NCBI GenBank assembly: GCA_963920705.1 | Contig: CAWUCO010000291.1 | Location: 1,922,001 to 1,986,000 of the forward strand | Direction of reading: 5' to 3' | DNA from: Odiellus spinosus | Taxonomy: Eukaryota > Arthropoda > Arachnida > Opiliones > Phalangiidae | Length of the DNA: 64,000 bases | Part shown: piece after piece, positions 13,474-25,900 of the stretch | Layout: each line of letters starts with the position of its first letter | How positions within the stretch are numbered: position 1 is the first letter of the stretch | Notes under the pieces: generated by a model | The model's input: the letters and a program-made list of their open reading frames with translations, nothing else | Databases searched by the model: none | Told to the model about the DNA's origin: nothing | Position numbers and translations under genes: made by a program

Positions 13474-13800
13474 GCGTTCAATCTTTGGCGTTCAATCTTT
13501 GGCGTCCAATTTTTGGCGTTCAATCTTTGGCGTTCAATATTTGGTGTTCAATATTTGGCGTTCAATATTTGGTGTTCAATATTTGGCGTTCAATCTTTGG
13601 CGTTCGATCTTTGGCGTTCAATCTTTGGCGTTCAATTTTGGCGTTCTTATTTGGCGTTCAATCTTTGGCGTTCAATCTTTGGCGTTCAATCTGTGGCGTT
13701 CAATCTTTGGCGTTCAATTTTTGGCGTTCTCACTTTGGCGTTCAATATTAGGCGTTCAATATTTGGTGTTCAATCTTTGACGTTCAATGCTGGCGTTCAC

Positions 13801-14420
13801 AATATTTGGCGTTCAATCTTTGGCGTTCAATCTTTGGCGTTCTATCTTTGGCTGTCAATATTTTGCGTTCAATCTTTGGCGTTCAATATTTTGCGTTCAA
13901 TCTTTGGCGTTCAATCTTTGGCGTTCAATCTTTGGCGTCCAATATTTGGCGTTCAATCTTTGGCGTTCAATATTTGGTCTTCAATATTTGGCATTCAATC
14001 TTTGGCGTTCAATATTTGGCGTTCAATCTTTGGCGTTCAATATTTGGCGTTCAATTTTTGTCGTTCAATCTTTGGCGTTCAATCTTTGGCGTCCAATATT
14101 TGGCGGTCAATCTTTGGCGTTCAATCTTTAGCATTCAATATTTGGCATTCGATATTTGGCGTTCAATCTTTTACGTTTCATCTTTGGCGTTCAATATTAG
14201 ACGTTCAATATTTGGCGTCAATCTTTGGCGTTCAATCTTTGGCGTTCAATATTTGGCGTTCAATCTTTGGCGTTCAATCTTTGGCGTTCAATACTTGACG
14301 TCAATATTTGGCGTCAATCTTTGGCGTTCATATTTGGCGTTCAATTTTTGGCGTTCAATATTTGGCGTTCAATCTTTGGCGTTCAATTTGTGGCGTTCAA
14401 TCTTTGGCATTCAATATTTG
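13801..14420 (+). repeat. Diverged family-2 block shared with 55.85-56.4 kb and 61.1-61.7 kb
   Basis: This stretch has an unusually high load of rare variants: cgttctatc followed by ggctgtc (about 13,839), ttttacgtttc (14,169), attagacg (about 14,203) and the shortened gcgtcaatc units with TGACGTCA at 14,296. The same variants in the same order occur at 56,178 and 61,452 (ttttacg) and near 55,847 and 61,122 (cgttctatc). The later two are offset from each other by 5,274 bp. It is therefore one ancestral block present at least three times, more than 40 kb apart. Confidence 0.75.
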
Positions 14421-15257
14421 GCGTTCAATCTTTGGCGTTCAATCTTTGGCGTTCAATATTTGACGTTCAATATTAGGCGTTCAATCTTTGGCGTTCAATA
14501 TTTGGCGTTCAATCTTTGGCGTTCGATCTTTGGCGTTCGATCTTTGGCGTTCAATATTTGGCGTTCTTATTTGGCGTTCAATCTTTGGCGTTCAATCTGT
14601 GGCGTTCAATCTCTGGCGTTCAATATTTGGCGTTCAATATTTGACGTTCAATCTTTGGCGTTCAATCTTTGGCGTTCAATATTTGGCGTTCAATCTTTGG
14701 CGTTCAATATTTGGCGTTCAATCCTTGGCGTTCAATCTGTGGCGTTCAATATTTGACGTTCAATCTTTGGCGTTCAATCTTTGGCGTTCAATATTTGGCG
14801 TTCAATATTTGGTCTTCAATATTTGGCATTCAATCTTTGGCGTTCAATATTTGGCGCACAATCTTTGGCGTTCAATATTTGGCGTTCAATCTTTGGCGTT
14901 CAATATTTGGCGTTCAATATTTGGTGTTCAATATTTGGCGTTCAATCTTTAGCGTTCAATATTTGGCGTTCAATATTTGGCGTTCAATCTTTGGCGTTCA
15001 ATCTTTGGCGTTCAATCTTTGGCGTTTAATATTTGGCGTTTAATATTTGGTCTTCAATATTTGGCATTCAATCTTTGGCGTTCAATATTTGGCGCACAAT
15101 CTTTGGCGTTCAATATTTGGCGTTCAATCTTTGGCGTTCAATATTTGGCGTTCAATATTTGGTGTTCAATATTTGGCGTTCAATCTTTAGCGTTCAATAT
15201 TTGGCGTTCAATCTTTGGCGTTCAATCTTTGGCGTCCAATATTTGGCGTTCAATCTT

Positions 15258-18200
15258 TAACGTTCAACATTTGGCGTACAATATTTGGCGTTCAATCCTT
15301 GGCGTTCAATCTTTGGCGTTCAATCTTTGGCGTTCAATCTTTGGCGTTCAATCTTTGGCGTTCAATATTTGGCGTTCAATATTTGGTCTTCAATATTTGG
15401 CATTCAATCTTTGGCGTTCAATATTTGGCGCACAATCTTTGGCCTTCAATATTTGGCGTTCAATCTTTGGCGTTCAATCTTTGGCGTTCAATCCTTGGCG
15501 TTCAATCTTTGGCGTTCAATCTTTGGCGTTCAATATTTGACGTCAATATTTGGCGTCAATCTTTGGCGTTCATATTTGGCGTTCAATTTTTGGCGTTCAA
15601 TATTTGGCGTTCAATCTTTGGCGTTCAATTTGTGGCGTTCAATCTGTGGCGTTCAATATTTGGCGTTCAATATTTGACGTTCAATCTTTGGCGTTCAATC
15701 TTTGGCATTCAATATTTGGCGTTCAATCTTTGGCGTTCAATCTTTGGCGTTCAATATTTGACGTTCAATATTTGGCGTTCAATCTTTGGCGTTCAATATT
15801 TGGCGTTCAATCCTTGGCGTTCAATCTGTGGCGTTCAATATTTGGCGTTCAATATTTGACGTTCAATCTTTGGCGTTCAATCTTTGGCGTTCAATACTTG
15901 GCGTTCAATATTTGGTCTTCAATATTTGGCATTCAATCCTTGGCGTTCAATCTGTGGCGCACAATCTTTGGCCTTCAATATTTGGCGTTCAATCTTTGGC
16001 GTTCAATCTTTGGCGTTCAATCCTTGGCGTTCAATCTTTGGCGTTCAATATTTGGCGTTCAATATTTGGTCTTCAATATTTGGCATTCAATCTTTGGCGT
16101 TCAATATTTGGCGCACAATCTTTGGCGTTCAATATTTGGCGTTCAATCTTTGGCGTTCAATATTTGGCGTTCAATATTTGGTGTTCAATATTTGGCGTTC
16201 AATCTTTAGCGTTCAATATTTGGCGTTCAATATTTGGCTTTCAATCTTTGGCGTTCAATCTTTGGCGTTCAATCTTTGGCGTTCAATATTTGGCGTTCAA
16301 TATTTGGTCTTCAATATTTGGCATTCAATCTTTGGCGTTCAATATTTGGCGCACAATCTTTGGCGTTCAATATTTGGCGTTCAATCTTTGGCGTTCAATA
16401 TTTGGCGTTCAATATTTGGTGTTCAATATTTGGCGTTCAATCTTTAGCGTTCAATATTTGACGTTCAATCTTTGGCGTTCAATATTTGGCGTTCAATATT
16501 TGGTGTTCAATATTTGGCGTTCAATCTTTAGCGTTCAATATTTGGCGTTCAATCTTTGGCGTTCAATCTTTGGCGTCCAATATTTGGCGTTCAATCTTTA
16601 ACGTTCAATATTTGGCGTACAATATTTGGCGTTCAATCCTTGGCGTTCAATCTTTGGCGTTCAATATTTGGTGTTCAATATTTGGCGTTCAATCTTTAGC
16701 GTTCAATATTTGGCGTTCAATCTTTGGCGTTCAATCTTTGGCGTCCAATATTTGGCGTTCAATCTTTAACGTTCAACATTTGGCGTACAATATTTGGCGT
16801 TCAATCCTTGGCGTTCAATCTTTGGCGTTCAATCTTTGGCGTTCAATCTTTGGCGTTCAATCTTTGGCGTTCAATATTTGGCGTTCAATATTTGGTCTTC
16901 AATATTTGGCATTCAATCTTTGGCGTTCAATATTTGGCGCACAATCTTTGGCCTTCAATATTTGGCGTTCAATCTTTGGCGTTCAATCTTTGGCGTTCAA
17001 TCCTTGGCGTTCAATCTTTGGCGTTCAATCTTTGGCATTCAATATTTGGCGTTCAATCTTTGGCGTTCAATCTTTGGCGTTCAATATTTGACGTTCAATA
17101 TTTGGCGTTCAATCTTTGGCGTTCAATATTTGGCGTTCAATCCTTGGCGTTCAATCTGTGGCGTTCAATATTTGGCGTTCAATATTTGACGTTCAATCTT
17201 TGGCGTTCAATCTTTGGCGTTCAATACTTGGCGTTCAATATTTGGTCTTCAATATTTGGCATTCAATCTTTGGCGTTCAATATTTGGCGCACAATCTTTG
17301 GCGTTCAATATTTGGCGTTCAATCTTTGGCGTTCAATATTTGGCGTTCAATATTTGGTGTTCAATATTTGGCGTTCAATCTTTGGCGTTCAATCTTTGGC
17401 GTTCAATCTTTGGCGTTCAATATTTGGCGTTCAATATTTGGTCTTCAATATTTGGCATTCAATCTTTGGCGTTCAATATTTGGCGCACAATCTTTGGCGT
17501 TCAATATTTGGCGTTCAATCTTTGGCGTTCAATATTTGGCGTTCAATATTTGGTGTTCAATATTTGCGTTCAATCTTTAGCGTTCAATATTTGGCGTTCA
17601 ATCTTTGGCGTTCAATCTTTGGCGTCCAATATTTGGCGTTCAATCTTTAACGTTCAATATTTGGCGTACAATATTTGGCGTTCAATCCTTGGCGTTCAAT
17701 CTTTGGCGTTCAATCTTTGGCGTTCAATCTTTGGCGTTCAATCTTTGGCGTTCAATATTTGGCGTTCAATATTTGGTCTTCAATATTTGGCATTCAATCT
17801 TTGGCGTTCAATATTTGGCGCACAATCTTTGGCCTTCAATATTTGGCGTTCAATCTTTGGCGTTCAATCTTTGGCGTTCAATCCTTGGCGTTCAATCTTT
17901 GGCGTTCAATATTTGGCGTTCAATATTTGGTCTTCAATATTTGGCATTCAATCTTTGGCGTTCAATATTTGGCGCACAATCTTTGGCGTTCAATATTTGG
18001 CGTTCAATCTTTGGCGTTCAATATTTGGCGTTCAATATTTGGTGTTCAATATTTGGCGTTCAATCTTTAGCGTTCAATATTTGGCGTTCAATATTTGGCT
18101 TTCAATCTTTGGCGTTCAATCTTTGGCGTTCAATCTTTGGCGTTCAATATTTGGCGTTCAATATTTGGTCTTCAATATTTGGCATTCAATCTTTGGCGTT

Positions 18201-19780
18201 CAATATTTGGCGCACAATCTTTGGCGTTCAATATTTGGCGTTCAATCTTTGGCGTTCAATATTTGGAGTTCAATATTTGGTGTTCAATATTTGGCGTTCA
18301 ATCTTTAGCGTTCAATATTTGACGTTCAATCTTTGGCGTTCAATATTTGGCGTTCAATATTTGGTGTTCAATATTTGGCGTTCAATCTTTAGCGTTCAAT
18401 ATTTGGCGTTCAATCTTTGGCGTTCAATCTTTGGCGTCCAATATTTGGCGTTCAATCTTTAACGTTCAATATTTGGCGTACAATATTTGGCGTTCAATCC
18501 TTGGCGTTCAATCTTTGGCGTTCAATCTTTGGCGTTCAATCTTTGGCGTTCAATCTTTGGCGTTCAATATTTGGCGTTCATTATTTGGTGTTCAATATTT
18601 GGCATTCAATCTTTGGCGTTCAATATTTGGCGCACAATCTTTGGCCTTCAATATTTGGCGTTCAATCTTTGGCGTTCAATCTTTGGCGTTCAATCCTTGG
18701 CGTTCAATCTTTGGCGTTCAATCTTTGGCGTTCAATATTTGACGTCAATATTTGGCGTCAATCTTTGGCGTTCATATTTGGCGTTCAATTTTTGGCGTTC
18801 AATATTTGGCGTTCAATCTTTGGCGTTCAATTTGTGGCGTTCAATCTGTGGCGTTCAATATTTGGCGTTCAATATTTGACGTTCAATCTTTGGCGTTCAA
18901 TCTTTGGCATTCAATATTTGGCGTTCAATCTTTGGCGTTCAATCTTTGGCGTTCAATATTTGACGTTCAATATTTGGCGTTCAATCTTTGGCGTTCAATA
19001 TTTGGCGTTCAATCTTTGGCGTTCGATCTTTGGCGTTCGATCTTTGGCGTTCAATATTTGGCGTTCTTATTTGGCGTTCAATCTTTGGCGTTCAATCTGT
19101 GGCGTTCAATCTGTGGCGTTCAATATTTGGCGTTCAATATTTGACGTTCAATCTTTCGCGTTCAATCTTTGGCGTTCAATATTTGGCGTTCAATCTTTGG
19201 CGTTCAATATTTGGCGTTCAATAATTGGCGTTCAATCTGTGGCGTTCAATATTTGGCGTTCTATATTTGACGTTCAATCTTTGGCGTTCAATCTTTGGCG
19301 TTCCATATTTGGCGTTCAATATTTGGTCTTCAATATTTGGCATTCAATCTTTGGCGTTCAATATTTGGCGCACAATCTTTGGCGTTCAATATTTGGCGTT
19401 CAATCTTTGGCGTTCAATATTTGGCGTTCAATATTTGGTGTTCAATATTTGGCGTTCAATCTTTAGCGTTCAATATTTGGCGTTCAATATTTGGCGTTCA
19501 ATCTTTGGCGTTCAATCTTTGGCGTTCAATCTTTGGCGTTCAATATTTGGCGTTCAATTTTTGGTCTTCAATATTTGGCATTCAATCTTTGGCGTTCAAT
19601 ATTTGGCGCACAATCTTTGGCGTTCAATATTTGGCGTTCAATCTTTGGCGTTCAATATTTGGCGTTCAATATTTGGTGTTCAATATTTGGCGTTCAATCT
19701 TTAGCGTTCAATATTTGGCGTTCAATCTTTGGCGTCCAATATTTGGCGTTCAATCTTTAACGTTCAATATTTGGCGTACA
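15258..19780 (+). repeat. Recurring tttaacg / gcgtacaat higher-order block, six copies
   Basis: The tttaacg unit starts at 15,258, 16,599, 16,767, 17,648, 18,460 and 19,758, giving steps of 1,341, 168, 881, 812 and 1,298 bp. Each is followed by gcgtacaat and a ccttgg unit, and most are preceded by gcgtcc. Between markers the copies share tcttc, cattc, gcgcacaat and ggccttc units in the same order. The step of 168 bp is exactly 12 units. Large parts of the copies align closely, for example around 15.2-15.7 kb against 18.4-18.9 kb at an offset of 3,202 bp. The unequal spacing shows repeated unequal exchange rather than one regular period. Confidence 0.75.
18849..19361 (+). repeat. Source copy of the 513-bp block found inside family 1 at 22,534
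   Basis: This stretch of family 2 matches 22,534-23,046 at a constant offset of 3,685 bp. Shared rare variants include tttcgcg (about 19,155), aataattgg (about 19,222), cgttctatatttgacg (about 19,260), cgttccatatttgg (about 19,302), two adjacent cgttcgatc units and cgttcttattt. Its surroundings on both sides are typical family-2 sequence, so it sits in its native context. Confidence 0.82.
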
Positions 19781-19943
19781 ATATTTGGCGTTCAATCCTT
19801 GGCGTTCAATCTTTGGCGTTCAATCTTAGCGTTCAATCTTTGGCGTTCAATCTTTGGCGTTCAATATTTGGCGTTCAATATTTGGTCTTCAATATTTGGC
19901 ATTCAATCTTTGGCGTTCAATATTTGGCGCACAATCTTTGGCC

Positions 19944-22900
19944 TTCAATATTTGGCGTTCAATCTTTGGCGTTCAATCTTTGGCTTTCAATATTTGGCGT
20001 ACAATATTTGGCGTTCAATCCTTGGCGTTCAATCTTTGTCGTTCAATCTTTGGCGTTCAATCTTTGGCGTTCAATCTTTGGCGTTCAATCTTTGGCGTTC
20101 AACATTTAGCGTTCAATCCTTGGCGTTCAATCATTGGCGTTCAATCTTTGGCTGTCAATCTTTGGCATTCAATCTTTGGCGTTCAATATTTGGCCTTCAA
20201 TCTTTGGCGTTCAATATTTGGCGTTCAATATTTGGCGTTTAATCTTTAGCGTTCAATATTTGGCGTTCAATCTTTGGCGTTCTATATTTGACGTTCAATA
20301 TTTGGTGTTCAATCTTTGGCGTTCAATGCTGGCGTTCAATATTTGGCGTTCAATCTTTGGCGATCAATATTTTGCGTTCAATATTAGGCGTTCATTCTTT
20401 GGCGTTCAATATTTGGCGTTCAATCTTTGGTTGTATTTGGCGTTCAATCTTTGGCGTTCAATATTTGGCGTTCAATCTTTGGCGTTCAATCTTTGGTGTT
20501 CAATATTTGGTCTTCAATATTTGGCATTCAATCTTTGGCGTTCAATATTTGGCGTTCAATCTTTGGCGTTCAATATTTGGCGTTCAATTTTTGGCGTTCA
20601 ATCTTTGGCGTTCAACATTTGGCGTTCAATCCTTGGCGTTCAATCATTGGCGTTCAATCTTTGGCTGTCAATCTTTGGCGTTCAATCTTTGGCGTTCAAT
20701 ATTTGGCGTTCAATCTTTGGCGTTCAATATTTGGCGTTCAATCTTTGGCGTTCAATCTTTGGCGTTCAATATTTGGCGTTCAATATTTGGCGTTCAATCT
20801 TTGGCGTTCAATATTGGCGTTCAATCTGTGGCGTTCAATATTTGGCGTTCAATATTTGGCGTTCAATCTTTGGCGTTCAATGCTGGCGTTAATCTTTGGC
20901 GTTCAATGCTGGCGTTAATCTTTGGCGTTCAATCTTAAGCGTTCAATCTTTGGCGTCCAATATTTGGCGTTCAATCTTTGGCGTTCAATCTTTGGCGTTC
21001 AATATTTGGCGTTCAATATATGGCGTTCAATCTTTAGCGTTCAATATTTGGCGTTCAATCTTTGGCGTTCAATATTTGGCGTTCAATATTTGGTGTTCAA
21101 TCTTTGGCGTTCAACATTTGGCGTTCAATCCTTGGCGTTCAATCATTGGCGTTCAATCTTTGGCTGTCAGTCTTTGGCGTTCAATCTTTGGCGTTCAATG
21201 TTGGCGTTCAATATTAGGCGTTCAATCTTTGGCGTTCAATATTTGGCGTTCAATCCTTGGCATTCAATATTTGGCGTTCAATATTTGGTGTTCAATCTTT
21301 GGCGTTCAACATTTGGCGTTCAATCCTTGGCGTTCAATCTTTGGCGTTCAATCTTTGGCTTACAATCTTTGGCGTTCAATCTTTGGCGTTCAATCTTTGG
21401 CGTCCAATATTTGGCGTTAAATCTTTGGCGTTCAATCTTTGGCGTTCAATCTTTGGCGTTCAATATTTGGCGTTCAATCTTTGGCGTTCAATCTTTGGCG
21501 TTCAATATTTGGCGTTCAATATTTGATGTTCAATCTTTGGCGTCAACGTTGGCGTTCAATATTAGGCGTTCAATCTTTGGCGTTCAATATTTGGCGTTCA
21601 ATCCTTGGCGTTCAATCTTTGGCGTTCAATCTTTGGCGTTCAATATTTGGCGTTCAATCTTTGGCGTTCAATCTTTAGCGTTCAATATTTGGCGTTCAAT
21701 ATTTGGTGTTCAATCTTTGGCGTTCAATGTTGGCGTTCAATATTAGGCGTTCAATCTTTGGCGTCCAATATTTGGCGTTCAATATTTGGCGTTCAATATT
21801 TGGTCTTCAATATTTGGCATTCAATCCTTGGCGTTCAATCTTTGGCGTTCAATCTTTGGCGTTCAATATTTGGCGTTCAATTTTTGGCGTTCAAAATTTG
21901 GCGTTCAATCTTTGGCGTTCAATATTTTGCGTTCAATATTTGGCGTTCAATATTTTGCGTTCAATCTTTGGCGTTCAATATTTTGCGTTCAATCTTTGGC
22001 GTTCAATATTTGGCGTTCAATCTGTGGCGTTCAATATTTGGCGTTCAATATTTGGCGTTCAATCTTTGGCGTTCAATGCTGGCGTTAATCTTTGGCGTTC
22101 AATGCTGGCGTTAATCTTTGGCGTTCAATCTTTGGCGTTCAGTCTTTGGCGTTCAATCTTTGGCTTCAATCTTTGGCGTTCAATATTTGGCGTTCAATAT
22201 TTGGCGTTCAATCTTTGGCGTTCAATGCTGGCGTTAATCTTTGGCGTTCAATGCTGGCGTTAATCTTTGGCGTTCAATCTTTAGCGTTCAATATTTGGCG
22301 TTCAATATTTGGTGTTCAATCTTTGGCGTTCAATGTTGGCGTTCAATATTAGGCGTTCAATCTTTGGCGTCCAATATTTGGCGTTCAATCTTTGGCGTTC
22401 AATACTTGGCGTTCAAATATTTGGCGTTCAATATTTTTCGTTCAATCTTTGGCGTTCAATCTTTGGCGTCCAATATTTGGCGTTCAATCTTTAACGTTCA
22501 ATATTTGGCGTCCAATATTTGGCCCTCAATCCTTGGCGTTCAATATTTGGCGTTCAATATTTGACGTTCAATCTTTGGCGTTCAATCTTTGGCATTCAAT
22601 ATTTGGCGTTCAATCTTTGGCGTTCAATCTTTGGCGTTCAATATTTGACGTTCAATATTTGGCGTTCAATCTTTGGCGTTCAATATTTGGCGTTCAATCT
22701 TTGGCGTTCGATCTTTGGCGTTCGATCTTTGGCGTTCAATATTTGGCGTTCTTATTTGGCGTTCAATCTTTGGCGTTCAATCTGTGGCGTTCAATCTGTG
22801 GCGTTCAATATTTGGCGTTCAATATTTGACGTTCAATCTTTCGCGTTCAATCTTTGGCGTTCAATATTTGGCGTTCAATCTTTGGCGTTCAATATTTGGC

Positions 22901-25900
22901 GTTCAATAATTGGCGTTCAATCTGTGGCGTTCAATATTTGGCGTTCTATATTTGACGTTCAATCTTTGGCGTTCAATCTTTGGCGTTCCATATTTGGCGT
23001 TCAATATTTGGTCTTCAATATTTGGCATTCAATCTTTGGCGTTCAATCTTTGGCGTTCAATCTTTGGCGTTCAATCTTTGGCGTTCAATCTTTGGCGTTC
23101 AATCTTTGGCGTCCAATATTTGGCGTTCAATATTTGGCATTCAATCTTTGGCGTTCAATATTTCGCGTTCAATATTTGGCGTTCAATCTTTAGCGTTCAA
23201 TATTTGGCGTTCAATATTTGGCGTTCAATATTTGGCGTTCAATATTTGGTGTTCAATCTTTGGCGTTCAACATTTGGCGTTCAATCCTTGGCGTTCAATC
23301 ATTGGCGTTCAATCTTTGGCTGTCAATCTTTGGCGTTCAATCTTTGGCGTTCAATGTTGGCGTTCAATATTAGGCGTTCAATCTTTGGCGTTCAATATTT
23401 GGCGTTCAATCCTTGGCATTCAATATTTGGCGTTCAATCTTTGGTGTTCAATCATTGACGTTCAATCTTTGGCTGTCAATCTTTGGCGTTCAATCTTTGG
23501 CGTTCAATATTTGGCGTTCAATATTTGGCGTTCAATATTTGGCGTTCAATATTAGGCGTTCAATCTGGGCGTTCAATATTTGGCGTTCAATCTTTGGCGT
23601 TCAATCTTTGGCGTCCAATATTTGGCGTTCAATATTTGGCGTTCAATATTTGGTCTTCAATATTTGGCATTCAATCCTTGGCGTTCAATCTTTGGCGTTC
23701 AATCTTTGGCGTTCAATCTTTGGCGTTCAATATTTGGCGTTCAATTTTTGGCGTTCAAAATTTGGCGTTCAATCTTTGGCGTTCAATATTTTGCGTTCAA
23801 TATTTGGCGTTCAATATTTTGCGTTCAATCTTTGGCGTTCAATATTTTGCGTTCAATCTTTGGCGTTCAATATTTTGCGTTCAATCTTTGGCGTTCAATA
23901 TTTGGCGTTCAATCTGTGGCGTTCAATATTTGGCGTTCAATATTTGGCGTTCAATGTTTGGCGTTCAATGCTGGCGTTAATCTTTGGCGTTCAATGCTGG
24001 CGTTAATCTTTGGCGTTCAATCTTTGGCGTTCAGTCTTTGGCGTTCAATCTTTGGCTTCAATCTTTGGCGTTCAATATTTGGCGTTCAATATTTGGCGTT
24101 CAATCTTTGGCGTTCAATGCTGGCGTTAATCTTTGGCGTTCAATGCTGGCGTTAATCTTTGGCGTTCAATCTTTGGCGTTCAATCTTTGGCGTTCAATCT
24201 TTGGCGTTCAATCTTTGGCTTCAATCTTTGGCGTTCAATATTTGGCGTTCAATATTTGGCGTTCAATATTTGGTCTTCAATATTTGGCATTCAATCTTTG
24301 GCGTTCAATATTTGGCGCACAATCTTTGGCGTTCAATATTTGGCGTTCAATCTTTGGCGTTCAATATTTGGCGTTCAATATTTGGCGTTCAATCTTTGGC
24401 GTTCAATATTTGGCGTTCAATCTTTGGCGTTCAATCTTTGGCGTTCAATATTTGGCGTTCAATATTTGGCGTTCAATCTTTGGCGTTCAATATTTGGCGT
24501 TCAATCTGTGGCGTTCAATATTTGGCGTTCAATATTTGGCGTTCAATCTTTGGCGTTCAATGCTGGCGTTAATCTTTGGCGTTCAATGCTGGCGTTAATC
24601 TTTGGCGTTCAATCCTTGGCGTTCAATCTTTGGCGTTCAATCTTTGGCGTCCAATCTTTGGCGTTCAATATTTGGCGTTCAATCCTTGGCGTTCAATCTT
24701 TGGCGTTCAATGCTGGCGTTAATCTTTGGCGTTCAATGCTGGCGTTAATCTTTGGCGTTCAATCTTTGGCGTTCAATCTTTGGCGTTCAATATTTGGCGT
24801 TCAATATTTGGCGTTCAATCTTTAGCGTTCAATATTTGGCGTTCAATCTTTGGCGTTCAATATTTGGCGTTCAATATTTGGTGTTCAATCTTTGGCGTTC
24901 AAAATTTGGCGTTCAATCCTTGGCGTTCAATCATTGGCGTTCAATCTTTGGCTGTCAGTCTTTGGCGTTCAATCTTTGGCGTTCAATGTTGGCGTTCAAT
25001 ATTTGGCGTTCAATCCTTGGCATTCAATATTTGGCGTTCAATCTTTGGTGTTCAATATTTGGCGTTCAATATTTGGTGTTCAATCTTTGGCGTTCAACAT
25101 TTGGCGTTCAATCCTTGGCGTTCAATCTTTGGCGTTCAATCTTTGGCTGACAATCTTTGGCGTTCAATCTTTGGCGTTCAATCTTTGGCGTCCAATATTT
25201 GGCGTTAAATCTTTGGCGTTCAATCTTTGGCGTTCAATCTTTGGCGTTCAATATTTGGCGTTCAATCTTTGGCGTTCAATCTTTGGCGTTCAATATTTGG
25301 CGTTCAATATTTGATGTTCAATATTTGGCGTTCAACGTTGGCGTTCAATATTAGGCGTTCAATCTTTGGCGTTCAATATTTGGCGTTCAATCCTTGGCGT
25401 TCAATCTTTGGCGTTCAATCTTTGGCGTTCAATATTTGGCGTTCAATCTTTGGCGTTCAATCTTTAGCGTTCAATATTTGGCGTTCAATATTTGGTGTTC
25501 AATCTTTGGCGTTCAATGTTGGCGTTCAATATTAGGCGTTCAATCTTTGGCGTCCAATATTTGGCGTTCAATCTTTGGCGTTCAATACTTGGCGTCCAAT
25601 ATTTGGCCCTCAATCCTTGGCGTTCAATCTTTGGCGTTCAATCTTTGGCGTTCAATCTTTGGCGTTCAATCTTTGGCGTTCAATCTTTGGCGTTCAATCT
25701 TTGGCGTCCAATATTTGGCGTTCAATATTTGGCATTCAATCTTTGGCGTTCAATATTTGGCGTTCAATATTTGGCGTTCAATCTTTAGCGTTCAATATTT
25801 GGCGTTCAATCTTTGGCGTTCAATATTTGGCGTTCAATATTTGGTGTTCAATCTTTGGCGTTCAACATTTGGCGTTCAATCCTTGGCGTTCAATCATTGG

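Larger units (their letters stand above)
12200..19940 (+). repeat. Family-2 higher-order domain, first segment
   Basis: The family-1 markers (cattgacg, paired 12-mers, caaatattt) are absent here. Instead there are cattccatc units (about 12,457, 13,070 and 13,308), cgttcttattt units (about 12,791, 13,646, 14,566 and 19,064), a gctggcgttcacaat unit near 12,937 and 13,790, and repeated atttgacg and gcgtacaat units. The same marker set returns after 46 kb. Two sub-parts are visible. Positions 12,200-14,900 are closely related to parts of 47.8-51 kb and 55.6-62 kb. Positions 14,900-19,940 are dominated by a recurring block marked tttaacg followed by gcgtacaat. Boundaries are judged from markers and may be off by about 100 bp. 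Confidence 0.78.

Noticed and set aside
20430..20440. Possible insertion or remnant of unique sequence at ttgtatttgg (also ctgtatttgg near 31,300).
   Set aside because: It is explained by a short deletion joining ctttggctgtc-type and atttggcg units, and both neighbours are normal repeat units.
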